Positions 8,020-18,272 of a stretch of DNA of 64,000 nt are shown piece after piece; the first letter of the stretch is position 1, and each line of letters opens with the position of its first letter. Source of the stretch: Chitinophagaceae bacterium (GTDB taxonomy: Bacteria > Bacteroidota > Bacteroidia > Chitinophagales > Chitinophagaceae); NCBI GenBank assembly GCA_016721385.1, contig JADKIE010000011.1:186001-250000 (forward strand), in the 5' to 3' direction. The position numbers were made by a program, and so were the translations under genes. Below the pieces are notes generated by a model. It saw nothing but the letters and a program-made list of their open reading frames with translations. It did no database searches and was not told where the DNA came from.

Positions 8020-10959
8020 ATGTCAAAAGTTATTACACTGTTTATTTATACTTGGTTCTTCTTCTCAAATAACTCTTATTCGCAAACAAATTTTGCAAAA
8101 TATGTAAATCCATTTATTGGTACAGGCGGCCATGGCCACACTTATCTGGGAGCAACTGTGCCGCATGGTATGGTGCAGCTAAGCCCCGATACCAGGCTTG
8201 ATGGCTGGGATGGCTGCGGCGGCTATCACTATAGCGATAATTTTATTTATGGTTTTACACATACTCACTTAAGTGGTACAGGCGTAAGCGATTATGGCGA
8301 TATTTTATTAATGCCTGTTTCAAATATTTCGCCTGACAATAAAAAATACGGATCTGTATTCTCTCATCAAAACGAAAAAGCAACAGCAGGGTTTTATCAG
8401 GTTTTTTTAGAAGATGATAAAATAAATGTAGAGTTAACGACAACAGAAAGAGTAGGTTTTCATAAATATACTTTCAAAAATAATAATAGTACCGGTAATA
8501 TTATTTTAGACTTAAAACATAGAGATGAAGTTTTAGAGTCTTCCTTAAAAATTGAAGATAGTGTAACAATAAGCGGACTGAGGCGTAGTAAGGCTTGGGC
8601 TACAAATCAGTATGTATTTTTTGTAATAAAGTTTAGTAAGCCATTTAGTAATTACGGGGTTTGGATTAATGATTCTTTAATTGGGACAAGAAATAATAAT
8701 GCTAAAAACATTAAAGCCTTTTTTCATTTTGATTTAAAAGATAGCAAAGAAATTTTTGCAAAGGTTGCCATATCGCCGGTTAGTGTTGACGGCGCAAAGA
8801 AAAATTTAGGCGCCGAGTTATCTCATTGGGATTTTGAAAAAACAAAACTGCAAGCACAAGAAAAATGGAATTATGAACTTAATAAAATTGTAGTTGAAAC
8901 AAAGGAAGAAAATAAGTTGACTGTTTTTTATACGGCACTATACCATACAATGGTTGTACCTAATATTAATATGGATGTAGATGGGCAATACAGAGGTATG
9001 GATAATAAAATACATAAGGCCGAAGGATTTACATATTACTCCGTTTTTTCACTCTGGGATACTTACCGTGCCACACATCCTTTATATACAATTATTGACA
9101 GAAAGCGTACACTTGATTATATAAAAACATTTTTAGCACAATATCAACAAGGCGGCCGATTGCCTGTATGGGAACTTGCAAGTAATGAAACGGATTGCAT
9201 GATAGGCTACCACAGTGTTTCGGTAATTGCAGATGCATATGCAAAGGGCATAAAAGGATTTGATGAAAACCTTGCTTTAGAAGCTATGAAAAAAAGTGCT
9301 ACATGGAATCATTTAGGGCTGGATGCATATATAAAAAAAGGAGTTTTGGAAATGGATGATGAACATGAAAGTGTAAGTAAAACATTGGAGTATGCTTACG
9401 ATGATTGGTGTATAGCCACATTTGCAAAAGCAATTGGAAAGGAAGATGATTATTTAACTTATATCAAACGCTCTCAGTACTGGAAAAATATTTTTGATGC
9501 AGAAACCGGCTTTATGCGGCCTCGTAAAAATGGCGATTGGATAAACCCTTTTGAACCCAGAGAAGTAAACAACAATTTTACAGAAGCTAACAGTTGGCAA
9601 TATTCTTTTTATATACCGCAGGATATTGGTGGTTATATAAATATAATTGGCGGCAAAGAAAAACTGGAAAAAAAATTAGATGACTTATTTACTGCACCGC
9701 AACAAACTACCGGCAGGGAGCAAAGTGATATTACCGGATTAATAGGCCAGTATGCACATGGCAACGAACCAAGCCACCATATTGCATACTTGTATCCTTT
9801 TGCAGGTAAGGCTTATAAAACGCAGGAAAAAGTACATCAAATAATGAATGAATTTTATAAAAATTCACCCGATGGTTTAATTGGCAATGAAGATTGTGGG
9901 CAAATGAGTGCTTGGTATGTAATGAGTGCCTTAGGTTTTTATCCTGTATTGCCGGGTTCAACAGGTTATGTGATAGGTACGCCGGCTTTTGAAAAAGCAA
10001 TAATTAATTTGGAAGACGGAAAACAATATATTGTATCTGCAAAAAATACCAGTACAAACAATTTTTATGTACAATCCACTTCTTTTTTTGATGCAAATAA
10101 AAATGAAGTAAATAGCTTAATAGCAACACCATTTATACAACATCAGGATATTGCAAATGGAGGTGAGGTGGCTTTTACTTTAGGCAATGCACCTGCAATT
10201 CCTGCTCAAAATTATATTAGCGGTTACAATTTTATCGATAATCAAATTATAATTAACCCAACTATACATGGAGGAGGAGTGGCATTTGACAAAGATAAAA
10301 CTGTGACCATATCAACTCCGCAAAACAATACTACGATTTATTATACTACCGATGGAACTGTACCTGCAACAAAAAGTTATAAATATGTAAAACCCATTAC
10401 AGTAAATAAATCTGCAACTATCAATGCAATTGCAGTTGACGAAAAAGGAAAGCAAAGTTTTATAACCACCGCGGTATATAAAAAAAGAGAAAATAATTGG
10501 GTGCTAAAATTAAATACTGCTTACGAAGCACAATACGATGGCGGCGGCTCTAATGCCCTTATTGATGGGTTAAAAGGTGATGTAAACTGGCGTAAAGGTA
10601 ATTGGCAAGGATATCAAAACACTAATTTAGAGGTGGTAGTAAATTTAAAGACACAAACAAATGTATCAGAAGTGTCGGTTGGCTTTTTGCAAGATGTAGG
10701 TGCATGGATAATTTATCCAAAGGAAATAATAGTTTCAACTTCAATAGATGGTAAAATATATAAACAGGTACAAGTTATTAAAAATACATTGTTGCAACAA
10801 GATGCCAATCTATCCGTAAAAAACTTTATAGCCACATTTAAAAAAGTAAAAGCTAAGTATATAAAGATTGTTGCAAAACAGTATGGTACTTTACCGGTAT
10901 GGCATTTAGGAGCTGGCGGGCAAAGCCATATTTTTGTTGATGAGATAACAGTAAAGTAA
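8020..10959 (+). CDS. GH92 alpha-mannosidase with C-terminal CHB_HEX-like and F5/8 type C domains
   Basis: 979 residues with signal peptide (about 1-22, NNSYSQ). Residues about 25-740 are GH92: NPFIGTGGHGHTYLGATVPH, GYHYSD, GFTHTHLSGTG, YSVFSLWDTYRATHPL, GNEPSHHIAYLY and GNEDCGQMSAWYVMSALGFY, all hallmark segments. GH92 enzymes are calcium-dependent, inverting exo-alpha-mannosidases, mainly alpha-1,2, acting on high-mannose glycans. Residues about 755-820 (TIYYTTDGTVPATKSYKY) resemble the chitobiase C-terminal beta-sandwich. Residues about 825-979 resemble an F5/8 type C (discoidin) sugar-binding module. No T9SS domain or lipobox is seen. It is flanked on both sides by strong terminators and is therefore its own transcription unit. 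Confidence 0.93.
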   Translation: MSKVITLFIYTWFFFSNNSYSQTNFAKYVNPFIGTGGHGHTYLGATVPHGMVQLSPDTRLDGWDGCGGYHYSDNFIYGFTHTHLSGTGVSDYGDILLMPVSNISPDNKKYGSVFSHQNEKATAGFYQVFLEDDKINVELTTTERVGFHKYTFKNNNSTGNIILDLKHRDEVLESSLKIEDSVTISGLRRSKAWATNQYVFFVIKFSKPFSNYGVWINDSLIGTRNNNAKNIKAFFHFDLKDSKEIFAKVAISPVSVDGAKKNLGAELSHWDFEKTKLQAQEKWNYELNKIVVETKEENKLTVFYTALYHTMVVPNINMDVDGQYRGMDNKIHKAEGFTYYSVFSLWDTYRATHPLYTIIDRKRTLDYIKTFLAQYQQGGRLPVWELASNETDCMIGYHSVSVIADAYAKGIKGFDENLALEAMKKSATWNHLGLDAYIKKGVLEMDDEHESVSKTLEYAYDDWCIATFAKAIGKEDDYLTYIKRSQYWKNIFDAETGFMRPRKNGDWINPFEPREVNNNFTEANSWQYSFYIPQDIGGYINIIGGKEKLEKKLDDLFTAPQQTTGREQSDITGLIGQYAHGNEPSHHIAYLYPFAGKAYKTQEKVHQIMNEFYKNSPDGLIGNEDCGQMSAWYVMSALGFYPVLPGSTGYVIGTPAFEKAIINLEDGKQYIVSAKNTSTNNFYVQSTSFFDANKNEVNSLIATPFIQHQDIANGGEVAFTLGNAPAIPAQNYISGYNFIDNQIIINPTIHGGGVAFDKDKTVTISTPQNNTTIYYTTDGTVPATKSYKYVKPITVNKSATINAIAVDEKGKQSFITTAVYKKRENNWVLKLNTAYEAQYDGGGSNALIDGLKGDVNWRKGNWQGYQNTNLEVVVNLKTQTNVSEVSVGFLQDVGAWIIYPKEIIVSTSIDGKIYKQVQVIKNTLLQQDANLSVKNFIATFKKVKAKYIKIVAKQYGTLPVWHLGAGGQSHIFVDEITVK

Positions 10960-10964
10960 AAATG

Positions 10965-10995
10965 AATAAGCCCCGAAATTGTTTCGGGGCTTATT
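10965..10995. terminator. Bidirectional terminator between GH92 and amino-acid permease
   Basis: A 14-bp perfect stem (10965-10978 with 10982-10995) and three-base loop sits between two convergent genes. A-rich and T-rich flanks on both sides suit termination from either strand. Confidence 0.85.
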
Positions 10996-11019
10996 TGTAA
11001 ATAAAATGAAGAACATTTA

Positions 11020-12478
11020 TTATTTATCTTTTAATTTGCTATGATATTTGCTATACCCAAAATAAATGATAAAGCCAATTGCTAACCAACCAATTAAACG
11101 AAGCCAATTAGTCCAGCCCAATCCAAAAATCATCGCCATACAAACTACAATCCCTAATATTGGAACAAGAGGAACAAGTGGAGTTTTAAATTGACGAGGT
11201 AAATTTGGATCCGTTTTTCTTAGAATAATTACTGCTACACAAACTAGTACAAAGGCAAATAGTGTTCCAATACTTGTCATATCGCCTACAATATCGCCTG
11301 GAACGAAACCAGCAAACAAGCCAACAATAATCATTATAAACAGATTAGCTTTATAAGGTGTTTTAAATTTGGGATGCACATCACTAAACATCTTTGGTAA
11401 TAAACCATCATTACTCATACTATAAAAAACACGACTTTGTCCTAAAAGCATTACAAGTATTACAGACGAAAAGCCAGCAAGGATAGCTACGGTAACTAAA
11501 TTTGCTAACCAACCGTATCCGGGCATAAATTTATTAATTGCCGCAACTACTGATGCTTCACCACCTTCATTTCTAAAGAAGTCAACTGGAGCTAGGCCCG
11601 TTAAAACATGGGCAAATAATATATATAAAATGGTACAAACAGCCAATGAACCTAAAATGCCGATTGGCATTGCCGTTTTAGGATTTTTGGTTTCCTGTGC
11701 AGCCGTACTTACAGCATCAAAACCAATAAATGCAAAGAACACAGTGCCTGCAGCACCTAAAACACCCATCAACCCTCCAAAACTATGGTTTACACCAGCA
11801 TGGTCAGTATAAATGCTGGCAGCTGGAAAGTAAGGTGTGTGATTTTGTGCATTAATAAAGCCCCAACCAAGTACAATAATCATAATCACAATTGTCACTT
11901 TAGTTATTACAATAATACCATTTACAAAAGCAGACTCTTGAGTTCCTTTAATTAATAATAAACTTAAAGAGAAACTATAAATAAAGCTGGTAAGTTTATA
12001 ATTCCACTATGTACTACACCATTAGCATCTGCAATTGAATGTTGAAAAGGAGAGTGACACCATTCATATGCAATGGCTTTCCAATGCAATACATTTACCA
12101 ATAAATTATTAAGATATTCACTCCAGGCAATACCTACAGTAGCGGCACCAACTGCATATTCTAAAACTAAATCCCATCCAATTATCCAAGCTAATAATTC
12201 CCCCATGGTAGCGTAAGAATATGTATATGCACTTCCGGAAATAGGATGGAAGATGATAACTCTGCATAGCATAAACCTGCTAATGCACAGCCGATTGCTG
12301 CTACAATAAAGCCAATCGTTACTGATGGTCCAGCATTTTGGGCAGCTGCTGCAGCAGTTCTTACAAAAAGCCCTGCACCAATAATTGCACCAATACCTAA
12401 TGCTACTAACGCACCGGCACTAAGTGTTTTCTTTAAACCTTTTTCATTGTCTGCTGCTTCTGCAAGCAAAACACTCAT
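11020..12478 (-). CDS. APC-superfamily amino-acid permease, two frame breaks
   Basis: Three frames (12478-12191, 12272-11964, 11898-11020) assemble into about 486 residues with 12 predicted membrane helices. The N-terminal segment ALGIGAIIGAGLFVRTA is the APC helix-1 substrate motif. GSAYTYSYATMGELLAWIIGW and FFAFIGFDAVSTAAQETKNP are typical of the cationic amino-acid transporter branch. Breaks are near 12245 and 11970. It imports an amino acid with proton or sodium coupling, or by exchange; substrate cannot be told. It is divergent from the symporter at 12630 and convergent with GH92. Confidence 0.88.
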
Positions 12479-12629
12479 TGGTTTTTTGTTAATAAACCCA
12501 TATAGTTAGTTTTAGTTTGGTAAAATGAATTGAAAAATACACAATAAATCTATAAAAACGCCACCATTCATAATTTTTTAGTACTTAATGCTTTTAACAC
12601 TTTAAATATTATATTGCACAATCAACAGT

Positions 12630-13901
12630 ATGTATATGGAAGTAGCACATCAATCAAATAAAAAAAGTAAACTCACTTTATATATTGTAATTGCAATGAT
12701 ATTGGGTATTGTGGCTGGATATTTGGTGCATAATAATTATTCGCCAGAGACAAGAAAAACATTTGCGGATAATGCAAAACTTCTTACTACCATCTTCCTA
12801 CGGATGGTGCAAATGATAATTGCACCAATTGTGTTTGCCACATTAGTTGTTGGTATTGCCAAACTTGGCGATATGAAAACTGTGGGCAGAGTAGGCGGTA
12901 AAGCTATGCTTTGGTTTATTACTGCTTCGTTGGTTTCTTTAAGTTTGGGATTAATATTGGTTAACATTTTTAAACCAGGTGTTGGTGCCGATATTAATAA
13001 TACCGACATGGCCGCAGTAGGCGACTTGCTCGAAAAATCGAAAGGATTTTCGTTAGCAAAATTTGTAGAGCATGTAGTACCACGTAGCGTAATAGAAGCG
13101 ATGGCTACAAACGAAATTTTGCAACTGGTTGTTTTCTCCGTTTTCTTTGGCATTGCTTTAACCGCAGTTGGCAAAAAAGGCGAGCCTATTATTAGCGCAT
13201 TAGATTCTCTGGCGCATGTAGTTTTAAAAATGGTTACGTATGTAATGTACTTGGCACCATTAGGTGTGTTTGGTGCAATGGCAGCCGCCATTGCTAAAAA
13301 TGGATTAGGTATATTAGGCACGTTTGGAAAATATATTGGCGAGTTTTATTTAGGGCTGGCTTTGCTTTGGGGCTTACTATTACTTGTTGGATACTTAATA
13401 TTACGGCATCGCTTACCTGTAATGCTAAGGCGTATTGCTTCACCAATGAGTGTTGCATTTAGTACTGCCAGCAGCGAAGCCGTTTATCCAAAACTGGTTG
13501 AGGAAATGGAACGCTTTGGTTGTAATAACAAAATTGTATCCTTTGTATTGCCGTTGGGTTACTCTTTTAATTTAGATGGAAGTATGATGTACATGACATT
13601 TGCCAGCATGTTTATAGCCCAGGCTTTTAATATTACTTCAATAACCGGAGATGTTGGTCAACAAATAATTATGCTTTTAGTATTTTTAATTACAAGTAAA
13701 GGTATTGCAGGCGTACCAAGGGCTTCGTTAGTTGTGGTATTGGCCACAGGTGCTATGTTTGGCATTCCGCCGGAAGGCGTTGGCTTAATTTTGGCAATAG
13801 ATGTTTTTTGCGATATGGGGCGTACAATGACAAATGTTTTGGGCAACGCTTTGGCTACTGCTGCTGTAAGCAAATGGGAAGGACAATTAGAGCATACATA
13901 A
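12630..13901 (+). CDS. Dicarboxylate/amino-acid:cation symporter (DAACS, GltP/DctA type)
   Basis: 423 residues, with eight helices plus re-entrant hairpins expected. Diagnostic segments are FLRMVQMIIAPIVFATLVVGIAK, the serine-rich hairpin AFSTASSEAVYPKLVEEM, the NMDGT-like motif as SFNLDGSMMYMTFASMFIAQA, and DMGRTMTNVLGNALA. It imports glutamate, aspartate or C4-dicarboxylates with protons or sodium. DedA follows after 17 bases, suggesting co-transcription. ATG at 12630 or 12636 both fit. Confidence 0.93.
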   Translation: MYMEVAHQSNKKSKLTLYIVIAMILGIVAGYLVHNNYSPETRKTFADNAKLLTTIFLRMVQMIIAPIVFATLVVGIAKLGDMKTVGRVGGKAMLWFITASLVSLSLGLILVNIFKPGVGADINNTDMAAVGDLLEKSKGFSLAKFVEHVVPRSVIEAMATNEILQLVVFSVFFGIALTAVGKKGEPIISALDSLAHVVLKMVTYVMYLAPLGVFGAMAAAIAKNGLGILGTFGKYIGEFYLGLALLWGLLLLVGYLILRHRLPVMLRRIASPMSVAFSTASSEAVYPKLVEEMERFGCNNKIVSFVLPLGYSFNLDGSMMYMTFASMFIAQAFNITSITGDVGQQIIMLLVFLITSKGIAGVPRASLVVVLATGAMFGIPPEGVGLILAIDVFCDMGRTMTNVLGNALATAAVSKWEGQLEHT

Positions 13902-13918
13902 AACAATAAATTATTTTC

Positions 13919-14647
13919 ATGTTAGATTTTATTTTTTTAGACTTTCATTGGACACAGCTTTTGCAACCACAGTGGTATATAGCTAATGGTGGATTGTGGT
14001 TGGTTTTATTTGTTGTGTTTGCAGAAACGGGCTTGTTTGCCGGCTTCTTTTTACCAGGCGATTCGTTGTTGTTTGTTTCGGGTATTTATGCTCATGAAAT
14101 AACGCAAGCCGATAAAACTGTAGAGCCGGGATTAGCCTATCAGTTTTTAAATTTATTGGGAATGGGTGGTGTAAGAAACCCGATGATTGATTTATTTATT
14201 TTAATGGTTTTGATTAGCATTGCAGGTATTTTGGGTAATTCCGTTGGCTTTTGGTTTGGTCGGAAAAGCGGACCAGCATTGTATAACAGAAAAGATACGC
14301 TGCTTTTTAAGAAAAAATATTTGTATCAGGCAAAAGAGTTTTACGATAAAAATGGTGGGTTTGCTATTATAGTTGCCAGATTTGTTCCTTTTGTACGAAC
14401 ATTTGCCCCAATAGTTGCCGGTATTGTACAAATGGATAGAAAAAAATATTTTTTTTATAATGTTATTGGTTGTGTGGCATGGGTTATTACAATGGTATGT
14501 GCCGGGTATTTTTTGAATAAAGCTTTCCCTATCCTGCAACAAAAGCTGGAACTTATAGTAATAGGGATAGTATTAGTTTCCACCTTGCCTATTATTTTAA
14601 AAATGATACAATCCAAAAGAGAAAAAAGGAAAAACGCTGGCGAGTAA
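13919..14647 (+). CDS. DedA/SNARE-associated family membrane protein
   Basis: 242 residues with the DedA layout: FAETGLFAGFFLPGDSLLFVSG, GNSVGFWFGRKSG, then YDKNGGFAIIVARFVPFVRTFAPIVAG with the conserved arginines, and GCVAWVITMVCAGYFLN. DedA proteins are inner-membrane proteins, some acting as undecaprenyl-phosphate or phospholipid translocases and supporting proton-motive-force homeostasis. It follows the DAACS symporter by 17 bases. Confidence 0.93.
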   Translation: MLDFIFLDFHWTQLLQPQWYIANGGLWLVLFVVFAETGLFAGFFLPGDSLLFVSGIYAHEITQADKTVEPGLAYQFLNLLGMGGVRNPMIDLFILMVLISIAGILGNSVGFWFGRKSGPALYNRKDTLLFKKKYLYQAKEFYDKNGGFAIIVARFVPFVRTFAPIVAGIVQMDRKKYFFYNVIGCVAWVITMVCAGYFLNKAFPILQQKLELIVIGIVLVSTLPIILKMIQSKREKRKNAGE

Positions 14648-14763
14648 ATAATACCGTTTTTCTTGTTGCATTCATGGTAGTTGTATCTGATTATTTCCAA
14701 GGCATTTATAATTTTTCTTTTAATAGTACAACAGTAACTGATTAAATTTAATAAAGAACAATC

Positions 14764-14791
14764 ATCTGTGTAAATTTGCATAATCAGTGGC
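14764..14791 (+). repeat. Dispersed repeat copy that supplies the GTG start of the next gene
   Basis: ATCTGTGTAAATTTGCATAA followed by TCAGTGGC matches the repeat seen at 7341-7437. Its final GTGGC overlaps the only credible start codon (GTG 14787) of the GT9 gene. Confidence 0.5.
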
Positions 14792-15788
14792 AAACAAATT
14801 CTTAATCATACGCTTTTCCTCCATTGGAGATATTGTTTTAACAACACCGGTTATTCGTTGTTTGCGAAAGCAATTGCCGGATGCCGAAATCCATTTTTTA
14901 ACAAAGCAAGTTTTCAGAGAAATTGTTGCAAGTAACCCATACATCAATAAAGTACATACACTTGGCGATAGTTACGAATTAATGCTACATGAGTTAATGG
15001 TAGAGGAATATGATTACATAATCGATTTGCATCATAACCTGAGAACACTCAGAGTAAAAAAATATCTTAAAAAAGCAAAATCTTTTTCATTTAATAAATT
15101 AAATATTGAAAAATTTATTTACACTAATCTTAAAATAAATATGCTGCCTAAAAAGCATATTGTAGATAGAAACTTAGCAACTGTAAGTTCCTTTAGTGTT
15201 AAGGATGACGGACTGGGTTTAGATTATTTTATTCCTGAAAGAGATAAAGTTAAAAAAGATGATATACCCACATCGCATCAATTAGGATTTATTGGCATTG
15301 TAATTGGAGCTGCTTTAGCCACCAAAAAAATGCCTTTGCAAAAATTGGTTGATTTATGTGCAGCTATTAATCATCCTATAATATTGCTTGGCGGTAAAGA
15401 GGATTACGAAGCTGGTAAAGCTATTGCTAAACAAGATGAAATTAAAATTTACAATGCCTGTGGCAAATTTAATTTAAACGAAAGCGCCGATTTGGTTAGT
15501 AAAGCTAAACTTATAGTTACACATGATACTGGCCTTATGCATATTGCTGCTGCTTTTCAAAAACCTATTATTTCGGTATGGGGAAATACCGTTACCGATT
15601 TTGGTATGTATCCATATTATGGAAAGAAGAACATACAAAATTTTGATGTGATAGAAATTAATAAACTGTGGTGCCGCCCATGCAGTAAAATTGGCTATGA
15701 TAAATGCCCCAAAGGCCATTTTAAATGTATGCAGCAAATTGATGTTAACGAAATCGTAAAATTGGTAAAATCTTATCTTAATAAATAA
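14787..15788 (+). CDS. GT9 family (heptosyltransferase-like) glycosyltransferase
   Basis: 333 residues. The N terminus KFLIIRFSSIGDIVLTTPVIRCLRKQLPDAEIHFLTK is the GT9 signature. The C-terminal half has LLGGKEDYEAGKAI, KLIVTHDTGLMHIAAAFQKPIISVWG and the late cysteine-rich segment LWCRPCSKIGYDKCPKGHFKCM. Family members add heptose or a similar sugar to the LPS core in the cytoplasm. The start is GTG at 14787, fixed by homology because FLIIRFSS must be near the N terminus; no ATG is available in frame nearby. rfaD, which makes the heptose donor, lies at 60 kb. Confidence 0.9.
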   Translation: MANKFLIIRFSSIGDIVLTTPVIRCLRKQLPDAEIHFLTKQVFREIVASNPYINKVHTLGDSYELMLHELMVEEYDYIIDLHHNLRTLRVKKYLKKAKSFSFNKLNIEKFIYTNLKINMLPKKHIVDRNLATVSSFSVKDDGLGLDYFIPERDKVKKDDIPTSHQLGFIGIVIGAALATKKMPLQKLVDLCAAINHPIILLGGKEDYEAGKAIAKQDEIKIYNACGKFNLNESADLVSKAKLIVTHDTGLMHIAAAFQKPIISVWGNTVTDFGMYPYYGKKNIQNFDVIEINKLWCRPCSKIGYDKCPKGHFKCMQQIDVNEIVKLVKSYLNK

Positions 15789-15830
15789 TATTTGCTGTGA
15801 ATTTTAGTTTTATCTGAATCAAATATTTGT

Positions 15831-16409
15831 ATGCGCTATTTCTTTTCTTTTTTTATAATCTTATTATCTGCACATGCTTCTGCACAAGTAAAAGTGCTGA
15901 TTAATTTTTTGCAACCTAAAACGCCTGCCTCAAGTGATACTATCTATTTTAACCCATCTCGAAAATTAGTATGGAACGATTTTAAAGGAACCCCTGAACC
16001 CAACCATATTGCGCTGGCAATAACCTCATCCGGATTAGGTTATTCTGCAGCCATGAAATCAACAAATGGAGCAGGAACTATAACCATAAATGTATTTTGT
16101 TATTTTGATAAAGAAAAATCATGGGTAAAAGTTGGTAAACAATCCGATTATGCATTAACGCATGAGCAACATCATTTTGATGTTAGCTACCTGGCAACAA
16201 ATTTGTTTGTTACTAAACTAAAGGCTGCAAAATTTACGTTAAGTAATTATGCGTTGTTGCTGCAGAAAATTTATACAGAAGCACTGCAAAATTTAGAAAG
16301 CATGCAAAACGCCTATGATGGCGAAACAAAAAATGGCCAGCTTAAAAACATACAAGCTGTTTGGAATAAAAAGATTGATGATTCTTTAAAAGCAATTGTT
16401 ACACATTAA
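15831..16409 (+). CDS. DUF922-type secreted protein with HExxH-like motif
   Basis: 192 residues with signal peptide MRYFFSFFIILLSAHASAQ. The central segment LTHEQHHFDVSYLATNLF holds HEQHH, the zincin-like motif of DUF922 proteins described as putative secreted Zn-dependent proteases. RKLVWNDFKGTPEP near residue 45 is also typical. Activity is unproven. The stop overlaps the convergent mntH gene by about 11 bases, so there is no room for a terminator between them. Confidence 0.8.
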   Translation: MRYFFSFFIILLSAHASAQVKVLINFLQPKTPASSDTIYFNPSRKLVWNDFKGTPEPNHIALAITSSGLGYSAAMKSTNGAGTITINVFCYFDKEKSWVKVGKQSDYALTHEQHHFDVSYLATNLFVTKLKAAKFTLSNYALLLQKIYTEALQNLESMQNAYDGETKNGQLKNIQAVWNKKIDDSLKAIVTH

Positions 16410-18272
16410 CTACCAATACAGGAATTTTTAATTCGTGCCTTACCGTATTTACGGTTTCTCCATAAATAAAATCTTTTAATCCTGTGTGCCCGTGTGCACC
16501 TACTACCAGCATGTCAGCATCTACACCTTTTACCAAACGAACTATTTCTTTTGCCCGGTTTCGGTAACCTAAAAACCCTTCTGCAATATAGTTTTGTACC
16601 TGAAGCTGAGCTACATAATAATCTAATCTTTCTTTATCTTTCTTTGTTTCATAGTCATCAGTTTCTTTCCCTAAAAAAGCTTGGCAGATGCACTTTCCAC
16701 TACATGAATCAGGAAAAAATGAGTTTCTTTATTTCCTTGAGCCAATGCATAGGATAATAATTTTTCATCGTTGTCGCTAAAATCTAAGGCTATGGCAATT
16801 TTTGTAAACGAAGGAATGGTAAGTTTTAATTCCTTGCTAATATCGCCATGAATTTTTATGGAAGATAATTTGGTGCTTTTCTTTATCATTGGATGAACAA
16901 GTATGTAGACTAATAAAATGAAACAAAAGGTGGCGGATAATATAAGCAATAACTTTGGAACCAGGTTATTTCCTTCAAAAACCGGCACCGATTTTTCGTA
17001 TAATAATTTCATGTTTAAATAAACTAATATAGAGGCAATTAGCCAGCCGGCTATTTTTGCCTGGAGTGTAATAGCAAATTTTCCCATAGTGGCCTTGTTG
17101 CTTACAAAATGAATTAAGGGAATAACGGCAAAGCCTAATTGTAAACTTAAAATTACCTGACTAAAAGTGAGCAAATCGGTAACCCGGTTTTCGCCATAAA
17201 TAAGTATAACTATAAGTGCAGGCACAATGGCTATTAATCTTGTAATTAACCTTCTTAAAATGGGATTAATGCGTAAACTTAAATAACCCTCCATAATAAT
17301 TTGACCGGCCAACGTACCTGTAACCGTGCTGCTTTGCCCTGCTGCTATGAGTGCCACCGCAAAAAGTATTGGTGCTAAATTACCTAAGAAAGAGGGGAGT
17401 AATTTATGTGCTTCTTGTATTTCGCCAATATGAGAATTACCTGTTTTAAAAAACACCGTTGCAGCTAAAATTAAAATTGCTGCATTTACAAAAAAAGCAA
17501 CATTAAGTGCAACGGTTGTATCTATTCTGTTGTATTTTATAGCCTGTTTTATACCTGCATCTGTTTTGTCTATTTTTCGGGTTTGTACTAATGCCGAGTG
17601 CAGGTATAGATTATGCGGCATTACCGTAGCACCAATAATACCAATACCTATCAGTAACGATTCTCCCGTTAATTTTGATGGAATAAAACCTTTAGCAACC
17701 TCTGCTAAATTTGGTTGAGCAAAAATTATTTCTATTAAAAAACAAATAGCCACAATGCCAACTAAGGTTATAATAAAGGCTTCCATTTTACGCATACCTA
17801 ATTTTTGCAGATAAAGCAGTAAAAATGTGTCTAAAACGGTAATACCTACTCCCCATGCCAGCGGTAAACCAAATAGTAATTGTATGCCTATTGCCATGCC
17901 CAGCACCTCGGCCAAATCGCAGGCGGCTATGGCTATCTCCGCTAAAAAATATAAAGCAAAATTTACCAATTTAGGGTAAGCTTCTCTGTTAGCTTGCGCT
18001 AAATCTCTACCTCTTACAATGCCCAATCTTGCCGAAAATCCTTGTAATAGCAAAGCCATTAAATTGCTCATTAGTAAAATCCAAATAAGCTGATAGCCAA
18101 ATTTACTTCCGCCCTGTAAATCGGTAGCCCAATTTCCGGGGTCCATGTAGCCAACACTTATCAAATATGCTGGCCCTAAAAAAGAAAAAATTCTTCGCCA
18201 GCCTACTCTTTTTTTAGTAGTGTCAATGCTTTCATGTACTTCGCTAAGCGAAGCTTCGGGGTTTTTAATCAT
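16399..18272 (-). CDS. mntH: Nramp Mn2+/Fe2+ transporter with C-terminal universal stress domain, one frame break
   Basis: Residues about 30-445 are an Nramp transporter: SVGYMDPGNWATDLQGGS holds the DPGN metal-site motif, and GATVMPHNLYLHSALVQTR holds the MPH motif. Residues about 480-624 are a universal stress protein domain: TKIAIALDFSDNDEKLLSYALA, then after the break VDADMLVVGAHGHTG and KIPVLVVNV. The break is in a run of six T near 16673-16678; a seventh restores the frame. Without that correction the protein would lose most of the USP half. The start ATG at 18272 overlaps the mntR stop (ATGATTAA), implying translational coupling; ATG 18305 is upstream in frame but less likely. Confidence 0.9.

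Noticed and set aside
12737..13321. 194-codon minus-strand ORF inside the DAACS symporter gene
   Set aside because: It mirrors the strongly supported symporter frame on the other strand; no family motif of its own.
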